From the NCBI RefSeq assembly GCF_964019385.1, contig NC_088647.1, positions 15,639,794 through 15,703,793 of the forward strand: a stretch of DNA of 64,000 nt, written 5' to 3'. The translations under genes were made by a program, and so were the position numbers. The notes beneath the pieces were generated by a model that worked only from the letters and a program-made list of their open reading frames with translations, searched no databases and had not been told where the DNA came from. Shown piece by piece: positions 55,782-64,000 of the stretch. Every line of letters begins with the position of its first letter. The stretch's first letter is position 1. This stretch comes from Sycon ciliatum. Lineage: Eukaryota > Porifera > Calcarea > Leucosolenida > Sycettidae.

Positions 55782-56021
55782 CTGCAGGTCCACAACAATA
55801 ATCAGATAATATAGCCGAGCTAGATCAAATCTAGGCCAAAATACTGCAACACGATGTTTTCCACTTCAACTCGAGTTTCAAACGAAGATCAATCTCCAGG
55901 CAACAGATCAAACCAAGAATATTCATTCTTTAATAAACGGCATGTAGCAGCTGGGTGATAACTGCGCTCCACCACTAGTGTGCTGTCAACTGCAACGTGT
56001 CAATGTACAGCTTCAGGAGTT

Positions 56022-57117
56022 TTTTATTATCTTTATTCACACGATGGTCGTAACCAGTAAGAGAGAGACAGTACAATGTGTTATCAATCAGAGTGGGTGC
56101 AATAAACCGGGAGAAACAGTGGCTAGTGGCAGCCGTGGTTTGGGTGCTTCATTTAAGTAAAGACGAAGAAGGAAGTATATCCATTGCGAAGGCAGGTAGG
56201 CGATAGAGCTTGATTAAAATACACCTAGGCTGGGCTACAGCAGGGGTTGGAATATGTGCAAATTGATGATACTATGATCGGGGTAACTTCTCTTTTGAGT
56301 GCATTTATTTCTCGGAGGGAGTAACAGTGTGGTGGCAGGTGGTTGTACTGAGTGCATGCGGAGTACAAGGGTGAACGTTGAAGGCGGGTGGAGTGGGTGG
56401 TGGGGAGGGCAACGGCTCGATGACGCCTCAATTCTCGGCTTGGTGGCTCGGTGATGTAGCCTGAGGTCGCAAGCTGGATGTGTGGCGGGGATCGTTTGAC
56501 AGCGATGGTGTGTGCAAAGAGTAGCTGCTTGAGTTTCCGGCGGGATGAGAGGGTTGGCCAAGTGACGTGGTGGAGTAATGAACTGTGGTGGCAAGGACTG
56601 AAGAGGGAGAGTCGGAGGCAAAGGTTTGCTGACCGCCGTTGGAGACGTTCGAGGGTATCTTGTTGCTGAACATTCATAGCTGACATAGCCAGAGGACCAT
56701 ATCTGTGCGATAACGGGGCATATATACGTGTTGTACAGTGCTGACAGCGCTGTGGGTGAAAGACGTCCACGAATCCGTCTCAAGAGGTGGAGAGTGCGCG
56801 CAACTTTGCTCTCGATGTGCTGGATGTGGGCATTCCACTTCAGGTCGGCCTGAATGATGATACCCAGGTGTCGCTGGCTCTGGACTCTGTTCAGTGTTTT
56901 GTCTCTCAACGTTATTGTCAGGGGGAAGGCACCGCACAGTGTCATCACGACCGTCTTCGTTTCGTTGACGGTCAGGTGCCAGGTGTCGAGCCACGTAGCG
57001 ACTTTAGTCACACTGGACTGGAGCGCTCGCTCCGCTGCCCCTGCTGAGTGGTCGCTAGCGACTAAGGCGGTGTCGTCGGCGAAGAGGATGCTTCGTGTGG
57101 CTTGGAAGTTGCAAGCT
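56022..57117 (-). mobile_element. 5'-truncated LINE with RT domain and poly-A tail
   Basis: The minus strand has ILFADDTALVAS (intact FADD), WHLTVNETKTVVMTL, RHLGIIIQADLKWNAHI and LERLQRRSANLCLRL, across two frameshifts. It ends with a 3' UTR and GAATAAAGATAATAAAAAA at 56022. It interrupts the intron block that is continuous at 16290-16340, with loss of about 20 target bases (GTGCTACATATACCAGG absent). It includes a minus-strand pseudogene, not a host gene. Confidence 0.85.
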
Positions 57118-57359
57118 GATACTAACTAGTAGTAAGCCCTTTTCCACCTCAAGGCCGTCTAGTATGTACTTGTAGGTGATTAGGTCTTAGGATGTGTGAA
57201 CACCGCTTGCACACTGTATCATCCCCTCCTCTTTCTCATCTACATACATGTAGCTGGTAGTATACTACTGGCGTCTGCACTGTACACGATTCTTGAACAG
57301 AAGTCTCAAATCATCTTTCTAAACGTATTCTATGATGGACAACTTTTATACTATGGTGA

Positions 57360-57540
57360 AAAAGGTGAAGGACAAAATGTTACGAGTTATGACTAACTGT
57401 CCACCAACGTAACCAGATCTTATACAGTCAGCGAGTGCGACAAAATGTTACGACTAACTGTCCACCAACGTAACCAGATCTTATACAGTCAGCGAGTGCG
57501 ACAAAAATGGCACACAACTGGCAAGGAGTACTCTAACTTC
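57360..57540. repeat. Fold-back family fragments, tandem
   Basis: GTAACCAGATCTTATACAGTCAGCGAGTGCGACAAAA-type sequence occurs twice in tandem (57412-57446, 57471-57506). Related to the 4-6 kb cluster. Confidence 0.65.
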
Positions 57541-57719
57541 AGACATTTTCGGTGCTCAATATTTTCGGTATGAGGGCAACAGGCTAGGTTAGGTGAACAG
57601 AAATTTTAGGTACAGAGAAGCAGTTTCCTATTGGATTATGTGTGTTGGTGTTTGTTCGGTGTATTGAAATTTTAGGTATGAAAAAGACGCACCGAAAGTA
57701 CCGAAAATAAAAGTACACC

Positions 57720-58170
57720 GAAAATTTGTGAAATTACAGTGCTGAGACAGTCGGCGACCTGACATCTAGCTCCAACACTTCCCCAAGGCGCAAACCAACA
57801 ACCTTCCAACTTGGAAGGCTCAGGTTCGGAAAGGTCCAAGGCAAGGGGGGGGGGGAGGAAACCGCAACGAAGAAGAGCACGAGCTACGCATCACGGCAAC
57901 AAAGAATGCCGAAAGTTACCGGATGATGACGAAACTAGTGAGACTATTGGACATACCGGCCTTTCTCTGGCACATCTTTCATCATCTACATGCATTATCC
58001 CAGTTCTGCACGCTTACAACCAAGCGCAGAGCTCTGCCCTAGACTATGTCTTTTTCTCTTTCTTTGCTCACCTATTTCTCATACCTTCTTTTACAGATTT
58101 GGTATTATGGAAAGTTTGGAAACCCCCTCGATAGGCGAAAAGATTTGGGGAATCCTTAACAGCCACAAAT
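57720..58170. repeat. Further fold-back fragment and unassigned sequence
   Basis: The CTTCCAACTTGGAAG core (57802-57817) with GCAACAAAGAATGCCGAAAG identifies the same family as 4300-4600. A G run at 57845 interrupts it. Sequence after 57960 is unassigned. Confidence 0.55.
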
Positions 58171-59568
58171 AATCGTCTTGAAAATAGCCAATTTACAAGC
58201 GCGGGCAAAACAGCCAGCTACGTCCTCAATTGGCAAGAACTATACACCGGCAGATAGTAGAACACCTCTTCTAGCGCTGAGAATATGTCCCCCATCTTCC
58301 TTTTGGGGTTTTCTTGAAATAAGCCTTTTTGAATTTTTCCACTCGACCATGCTGAAATACGGCCAAAGTCATACCTGCGCAGGAAAGCTTGCCCCTCCGC
58401 GACGTCTCCTCAGCAATTTCTACTCCAACAATACTCCCAACGCCGCAGAACAAAGTGTATTGTTGACTCTGACAAGGAAAAGCAGCGGTGATCACTTGTC
58501 ACTCCAAACGACAAGCTTCTCCTTGCGCCACCAATATTTTTTTGTGCGACTGTTGATGCAAAAGTGACTGAAGGCCTGCGCCACCAATATTTTTTTGTGC
58601 GACTGTTGATGCAAAAGTGACTGAAGGCCTGAGCGCAATTCTTGAATTTTACTACAAGAGGAACGGTGAAATCACGTGCCTTGTGACGCAAGAATGCCAA
58701 GTCGTGTGGATCACGGCTTCCCAGTAAAAAGGCAACGCCTGTTGGGACTCCCCTAGTAAAATAATAAAATCTACTACTACAACTACTACTACGGCTCACG
58801 AGATTTCAGAGTCACCTTCGTCACGTGCGCTTGTTACTCGCCTTGAACGCCCGTTGGTCTGGAAGTGATCACACTCGTGTTGTTACTGCGCTCAAGAACA
58901 CACTGACCGTGTTGTAGGCCTACGAACCGGGACTTTCCCTAACCATGTAGGTCGAAGACGAGTGAAATGATGATGAAATCACGTTCTTTATGACGTAAGA
59001 AATCTCTCATGCAGTTCACGCGACAAGTGCGTGCAGCCAGTGCTGCTGGCGTGCCATGCCAGTCAACACAAAGCGACCGAGCTAGCAGCTTTTGTCGAGC
59101 ATCGACATGAAAACAAGGGACTTTTACTGTTGGACTATGTTCGAGATTGCAGGAGGTAAGTATGAAAGACGAATAACTCTACATGCTGTACGGGGCATAT
59201 TTCAACGGCTTGCTGCCATTGCAACACTCCTAGGACAGTTTGTGGGGGTTCTCAGCAGATCAAGCAGGAAATGCAGCTCATCTTACCTCAGCCATCACGG
59301 TCTGTTCCGAGTAACGTTCCAGACGATGGCCACAGGTCGTGATCCAGGAAGCGTCATCCTACGTCACAGAGCACGCGATCTCACCTTGCATCTTGCAATA
59401 AAATTCAAAAACTGCGCTCAGACCTTCAGTCACTTTTGCGTCAACAGTAGCACAAATAATTATTGGTGGCGCAAGGAGAAGCTTGTCGTTTGGAGTGACA
59501 AGAGATCACCGCTGCTTTTCCTTGTCAGAGTCAACAATACATGAAAATTGGCTATTTTCAAGACGATC
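58171..59568. repeat. 1.4-kb inverted-repeat element
   Basis: The ends ATCGTCTTGAAAATAGCCA and TGGCTATTTTCAAGACGAT are inverted. Inner arms 58453-58690 and 59350-59540 also match in inverted orientation. The left arm has a 54-bp direct duplication (GCGCCACCAATATTTTTTTG twice, at 58524 and 58579). A LINE 3' tail is nested at 58700-58797. No transposase. Confidence 0.7.
58700..58797 (+). mobile_element. LINE 3' tail, plus orientation
   Basis: CCCAGTAAAAAGGCAACGCC and CTGTTGGGACTCCC followed by an (ACT)n tail is the 3' UTR of the family at 4732-4966 and 5775-6790, here almost fully 5'-truncated. Confidence 0.65.
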
Positions 59569-60099
59569 GTTTGTTTTATTAATATTTTATTGAAAGGATC
59601 TCCCAGAGGCGATGGCCTGTCGAGGGGATCTCCTAATGCAAATCATGCAATAGAAATAAACAGTGAGGAAAACTACACGTGTTACAGTATATGCTACATA
59701 ATAAGCAATAAACACAGGGCTGGGTTGTTCAAAATAAAACAATTCGTTTGGCGTCAGGGGGTGATGGACCTCGTTTTCTGGGATCCTGGCGTGGCTCAGT
59801 AAGTAAGCCGTACTACTCCAGGAACTCTTCTAAGGTGAGGCAATGTTGGCTTGATGGAGTTTTGTTCGTAGCTTGTTCGTATACACTGTGGCGTGACTCG
59901 TTTCTAGACCCATAAATAATGTGATATCTCAGCCATTTTTGAGGGGTGTGCAAGTTTCAAGGTTCCCTTCAGAAACTTTTTCAAGGACTTTGCACAACCG
60001 ATCTACACCACAAAGGGAACATACCTGCAAATTTTGAGCGAAATCGGAGAGATCCACTTACACACATACTTTGGTATTCTCAGACATTCTCTCTTAAAA

Positions 60100-60953
60100 A
60101 GGGGAAGTTAAGCCTAAAATCAAATTTTCACCAGTTGTAGTCTTCGGGGTGCTGAGTCGAATGGTCTTGGTTCGAGGAAGCTGAGATGCTCCCTTCCTCC
60201 TTTATTCCCAATCGAACTCGCGCACTTCCATCGAAACTGGGTGACTGCGCCCTACTAGATGGGGATTTGTATGCAAAATGTCACTAAAAGCGCCATTTCG
60301 TTCTTATAAAAGCACGGATGACTGCGATTGGCCCATATGTTGTAGTCTTTTGGACGCCGAGTCGACTGGTTTTGGTCCGAAAAGGCTGCGATGCAGCGTT
60401 CCTCCTTTATTCCCAATCGAACATGGTTGAACAAGCGGTCATGTGCTCCTGCGTACACCAGTCACCTGGTCACCATGCCTGCAAGGTACAACTTACAGCC
60501 TGTTCGACCTTTTTGGGTGCAGTCCTGTCACTCGAGTTGAACTCGAGTTGAACCTTGGTGTGAAATGTGTCGCCTGCTGGCGCGGTGACCAGGTGACTTG
60601 GGCACGCAGGAGCACGTGACCGCTTGTTCAACCATGTTCGATTGGGAATAAAGGAAGAACGCTGCATCGCAGCATTCTCGGACCAAAACCAGTCGACTCA
60701 GCGTCCAAAAGACTACAACATATGGGCCAATCGCGGTCCTCTGGGCTTTTATAAGAACGAAATGGCGCTTTTAGTGACATTTTGCACACAAATTCCCATC
60801 TAGTAGGGCGCAGTTACCCAGTTTCGGTGGAAGTGCGCCAGTTCGATTGGGAATAAAGGAAGAAGGGAGCGTCTCAGCTTCCTCGGACCAAGACCATTCG
60901 ACTCAGCACCCCGAAGACTACAACTGGTGAAAATTTGAGGCTTAACCTCCCCT
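60100..60953. repeat. Giant palindrome, ~370-bp arms
   Basis: Positions 60100-60474 and 60584-60953 are inverted copies at >90 percent identity around a ~110-bp centre with a CTCGAGTTGAA doublet. Landmarks are AGGGGAAGTTAAGCC, CCCATCTAGTAGGGCG, GGAATAAAGGA and their complements. Both arms include GAACGAAATGGCGC. No ORF of note. Probably a non-autonomous fold-back element; TSD not seen. Confidence 0.85.
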
Positions 60954-60979
60954 ATAAACAATAAAAATACAATTACTAC

Positions 60980-61235
60980 AACTCAACGACGCAAAGCAAC
61001 AGACCACCCAACTTACTTGGGAGGCTCAAGTTTATGTAATAAACATAGAAAGGGGAAGCTAAGCAAAGACGAATTGTGACAAACCGAAACGTCAACATCC
61101 TACTGAACTCCACCATCATGTAGAATGGACTAGATATGTACAATAACAAGTCAGTTTTGTGCCATTTTGTCGCACTCGCTGACTGTATAAGATCTGGTTA
61201 CGTTTGTGGACAGTTAGTCATAACTCGTAACATAA
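60980..61235. repeat. Fold-back family fragment
   Basis: Contains CACCCAACTTACTTGGGAGGC (hairpin core with a short insertion) and the GACTGTATAAGATCTGGTTACG end of the 4-6 kb family. Confidence 0.65.
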
Positions 61236-61670
61236 AATCTATGATCACTTCGTGCATAAAATTTCCGAAATAGGATGTTTGTTATCCAATCGCTTAGAAA
61301 TTTATATGAGAAAATCGCGGGAGTTGCCTGAGCCATACTCCGAAGAAATTTCTCAGAAAGCCAAAAACAAATTTGAATTATTCGAAAAAGTCTAGAAGTC
61401 TATACTTTTTAAACGCGCTATAGCTAGGAGCTATATCTGCGCCACTATCAATGAAGGTCATGAAATTCCAATGCATGCATAAAAGCCAGCCCGAATGTAT
61501 CTCGTTCCCACAATAACTTCGAATCGCAAGAGGAACATGATTCTTTTTTCGTCCAAATCACTATCTCCTTTGCTGGACTGTCGTCATCAAACACACCACA
61601 GTGCACTCACTCATCACCGATTCACTGCTCCAATCTCTAGTAGAATCAATTTCTTTAAATCCGGGTAATT
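61236..61670. other. Unassigned spacer
   Basis: No gene or repeat recognised between the fold-back fragment and the SINE. Confidence 0.4.
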
Positions 61671-61680
61671 ATGTTCTTTA

Positions 61681-62011
61681 GGCAGGCAGGCATAGTGTGA
61701 TGGTCTAAGATCATGATTGAGAAACAGAGGGTACCAGGTTCAAGTCCTGCTTGGAAGCCGAAGGATTTTTTCCAGCCGTGCTGCGACCCACAGTTAATTG
61801 GGAACTCGTGGCCTGGCACGAGGAAAACATGGATGCAGTGAATGGGATTTTCGGTCTTTGACCACTTGCTGGCGAGCTGATCTACTCACCTCCCACCGCT
61901 TTAGGAACTGCACCTGCGCCTTGATCCTTGAAGGGTGGTGGTGTTCCTACGGATGCGGAAAGCCCGGCTTCCAGCCGAGTCTCACGCGAACCGTGAATTT
62001 TTTGTTTTTTA
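61681..62011 (+). mobile_element. Full-length tRNA-derived SINE, 10-bp TSD
   Basis: The unit starts GGCAGGCAGGCATAGTGTG and has a near A-box TAGTGTGATGG and an exact B-box GGTTCAAGTCC (61737-61747). A ~260-bp body follows and a T-rich end. ATGTTCTTTA occurs on both sides (61671-61680, 62012-62021). A second head is at 11832. Transcription would be by RNA polymerase III. Confidence 0.75.
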
Positions 62012-62021
62012 ATGTTCTTTA

Positions 62022-62417
62022 GGCGAGACCAAAAAAATTGAGATTCCCGGGCCCTCCCGCACCAAAATCGAGCAAAAGCCAATTTTTTTTATTTTTTACT
62101 TGAACACTGAGTTAATTTGCATGTACAGTACTGCTTGTGCGAGTAGATCTGTGACGTGGAGGCACACAAACCCGGGCTTGTACGACTCCCTGATGTACAG
62201 ATCAGGGCCATCGTTGGCCGAAATACAGAAAAATTCAATGGGTAAAATACGTGCCTGTTTTCTTTAAAAAATGAATAAAAATTACCGGAAAATACTGTAA
62301 AAAAAGTTCAGCGTGGCACACACGTACATACATACATAGGAAAAATAAAAAATTGCCCGCCCGCACCAATTTCACATGGGTCCTTCCCGGGAATCTCGAT
62401 TTGATTTTGGTCTCGCC
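62022..62417. mobile_element. PIF/Harbinger-like MITE, TTA TSD
   Basis: The ends GGCGAGACCAAAA and TTTTGGTCTCGCC, extending as ATTGAGATTCCCGGG, are inverted repeats flanked by TTA on both sides. The three-base TWA duplication is diagnostic of PIF/Harbinger. It inserted in the right-hand TSD of the SINE. 396 bp, no ORF. Confidence 0.85.
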
Positions 62418-62653
62418 TTATTGAAAAGAAAAAGGACCAAGGAACTACAAGTTACGCTATAATTATATTCTTTCTTCATTCTTTTCTTTCTCTTGCCAGT
62501 GGCTTTTGCCATTTGACGGTGGTTGAGATAATATAAAATAAAAAACCTTGCGTGCGCGGTGAATAGGAGACGTTGTACAGGTTATACCCACAGCGTGAGC
62601 ACAATCACTGGTAATGTGGTCTCATAAAATGCAACCAAACCTGCATGTCTTAC

Positions 62654-62727
62654 CTTCCTTTGGTACTGATCGGCTGAAAGTGTTTTCTTGCCATTTTGAA
62701 TGGATGGAAGAGTAGGGCAGTCATCAA
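62654..62727 (-). CDS. CCP first-half exon, module 1 (divergent)
   Basis: 74-bp exon with acceptor CCTTCCCACAG and donor GTAAGA, phase 1-0, encoding DDCPTLPSIQNG and TLSADQYQRK. It has the same length, phases and splice context as the three later copies but is clearly more diverged. It is therefore probably the ancestral 5' member outside the recent duplications. The preceding exon must end in phase 1; none was confidently seen up to 64000. Confidence 0.8.
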
Positions 62728-62902
62728 CTGTGGGAAGGAAATAGTAAGAAAACTAAAGAATTTAAGGTCCCGGATGGAGAGCCAATGATTAATTTATACA
62801 AAAGAAAAATGCTACCTGGGGCTTCACGAGGTGTTTGTCGCGCTGGAAACAAAGCGTCTCTGTAAGTTTGTATCCCTGGTGATGGTTTGGCCTGAGGAGC
62901 AG

Positions 62903-62910
62903 TATATAAG
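62903..62910 (+). promoter_or_regulatory. Possible TATA box
   Basis: TATATAAG on the plus strand lies about 40 bases before the hammerhead ribozyme. It could drive the ribozyme-bearing transcript. No other promoter element was identified. Confidence 0.25.
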
Positions 62911-62948
62911 TGGTGCTTTTCAGGCACAATCTTCCTCAGCCTACTCAA

Positions 62949-62994
62949 GCTCAACTGATGAGGGGTGAATTCCCCGAAACACTGTGTATTGAGC
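62949..62994 (+). ncRNA. Type I hammerhead ribozyme, minimal form
   Basis: All parts of the fold are present in order. Helix I 5' strand is GCTCAA (62949-62954), followed by core CTGATGA (62955-62961). Helix II is GGGG/CCCC with a 6-base loop (62962-62975), then core GAAA (62976-62979). Helix III is C-G with the loop ACTGT (62980-62986), then TA at 62987-62988, and helix I 3' strand TTGAGC (62989-62994), exactly complementary to GCTCAA. Self-cleavage is expected after A62988. Short helix III is typical of ribozymes in Penelope-like elements and retrozymes. Confidence 0.82.
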
Positions 62995-63205
62995 AGGGAG
63001 TGGTGCTTTCTTTCAGGTTTGCCGAGCGGAAGGTGCGACGTGCTCCTGGTGTGCTCCGGATGGCAGTCGTGAGTCAGTCAAGTGTCAAGTTCGGCAAGAA
63101 GCGTGTGCTCCTCGTTGGAGCAACCAACTTCATGACATTACCGCCGAAGTCGCAACTTCTAAGTTCGAAAAGAAAAATGGACCAAGGAACTACAAGTTAC
63201 GTTAA

Positions 63206-63330
63206 AATGTCCACTAACACCACCAGTTACATTACATTACATTACACTTTTTCGTGTTCTTTGGATCATTTCGGTTCTACGCACTCAATCTTCCTGAAAA
63301 GGTCCCAGCAAACGTAGGTAGTCATCGCAA
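63206..63330. other. ATTAC repeat and spacer
   Basis: A short CATTA repeat (63228-63245) and otherwise unassigned sequence lie before the satellite. Confidence 0.5.
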
Positions 63331-63334
63331 GCTG

Positions 63335-64000
63335 TGCGCATACCCACACTGCCCCCGTCTTCTTTCCATACCCACACTGCCCCTGTATTCTTTTCATACC
63401 CGCACAGCCACCGTCTGCTTTTCATACTCGTACTGCCCCCATCTTCTTTTCCTACTCACACTGCCCCAGTCTTCTTTTCATACTCGCACTGCCTCCGTCT
63501 TCTTTTCATACTCCCACTGCCACCGTCTTCATTTCATACTCGCACTGCCCACGTCTTCTTTCATACTCGCACTGCCCCCGTCTTCGTTTCATACTCGCAC
63601 TGCCCCTGTCTTCTTTTCATACTCGCACTGCCCCCGTCTTCTTTTCATACTTGCACTGCCCCCGTCTTCTTTTCATACTCGCACTGCCTCCGTCTTCTTT
63701 TCATATTTGCACCGCCTCTGTCTTCTTTTCACACTCGCACTGCCTCCGTCTTCTGTTCATACTCGCACTGGCCCCGTCTTCTTTTCATACTCGCACTGCC
63801 CCCGTCTTCTTTTCATACCCGCACTACCCCCGTCTTCGCTTCATACTCGCACTGCCCCTGTCCTCTTTTCATACTCGCACTGCCTCCGTCTCCTTTTCAT
63901 ACTCGCACTGCCTCCGTCTTCTGTTCATACTCGCACTGCCCCGTCTTCTTTTCATACTCGCACTGCCCCCGTCTTCTTTCCATACCCGCACTGCCCCCGT
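63335..64000 (+). repeat. 28-bp satellite, ~23+ copies, cut by the window end
   Basis: Units of TCTTCTTTTCATACTCGCAC followed by TGCCCCCG run to the window edge. Copies vary at several positions (CCCC/CTCC/CCAC, TTTT/TTTC) and a few are one or two bases short. There are no unique spacers. Confidence 0.95.

Larger units (their letters stand above)
62425..63205. repeat. Direct repeats ACCAAGGAACTACAAGTTACG flanking a 0.7-kb segment
   Basis: Two direct copies (62437-62457, 63181-63201) of the sequence that ends the 1395-1490 hairpin bracket the CCP exon and the hammerhead ribozyme. They are probably two independent MITE-end fragments. Confidence 0.45.

Noticed and set aside
61683-61760. Functional tRNA gene
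   Set aside because: The B-box is good but a cloverleaf does not close, a 260-bp body follows, and flanking duplications show it is a SINE.
62840-62890. Candidate 44-bp exon upstream of module 1 (minus strand)
   Set aside because: It has AG and GT borders, but no domain content or conservation to support it.

Overview
This window is animal (metazoan) nuclear DNA. It contains spliced exons of complement-type extracellular domains and a dense mix of LINE, Penelope-like, Ty3/gypsy, SINE, hAT, piggyBac, Harbinger, mariner and Kolobok-like debris, with no bacterial gene organisation. The exact animal cannot be named from sequence alone; a repeat-rich aquatic invertebrate is a guess.

The one apparently functional locus is a large minus-strand gene spanning at least 62.7 kb down to 9.65 kb. 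I reconstruct it as four tandem copies of a three-exon module: a 74-bp exon with the first half of a sushi/CCP domain, a 106-bp exon with the second half, and a 936-942-bp exon with a whole von Willebrand factor A (vWA) domain and a Cys-rich tail. Splice phases agree throughout (1-0, 0-1, 1-1), so each module is a symmetric 1-1 cassette. Module 1: 62654-62727, 55676-55781, 50703-51641. Module 2: 47184-47257, 40300-40405, 31394-32329. Module 3: 30084-30157, 29141-29246, 26213-27151. Module 4: 24952-25025, 15963-16068, 9655-10596. No first exon, signal peptide or last exon was found, so both gene ends are probably missing or unrecognised.

Most of the introns is mobile DNA. Comparing module copies gives empty and filled sites, so several insertions can be delimited to the base: hAT-type elements with 8-bp duplications (10687-11613, 35365-36068), piggyBac-like elements at TTAA (40558-41172, 52707-53759), a 1.4-kb LTR element with 396-bp LTRs (53905-55330), a 1.9-kb TIR element carrying two satellite arrays (11990-13935), a 5-bp-TSD element (41838-42886) and mariner/pogo-type MITEs. 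A THAP+DDE transposon (19142-22347) sits in a truncated retroelement tail next to a Ty3/gypsy remnant.

Region by region: 1-9.6 kb is LINE fragments and nested fold-back repeats. 9.6-16 kb holds the end of module 4 plus satellites. 16-24.9 kb is gypsy, the THAP transposon and SINEs. 24.9-33 kb is a recent ~5.1-kb tandem duplication (modules 4/3 and 3/2). 33-47 kb is nested transposons. 47-56 kb is module 1/2 material with a 2.4-kb inverted-repeat Penelope-like insertion. 56-64 kb is LINE, giant palindromes, a tRNA-SINE, a well-formed hammerhead ribozyme (62949-62994) and a 28-bp satellite.
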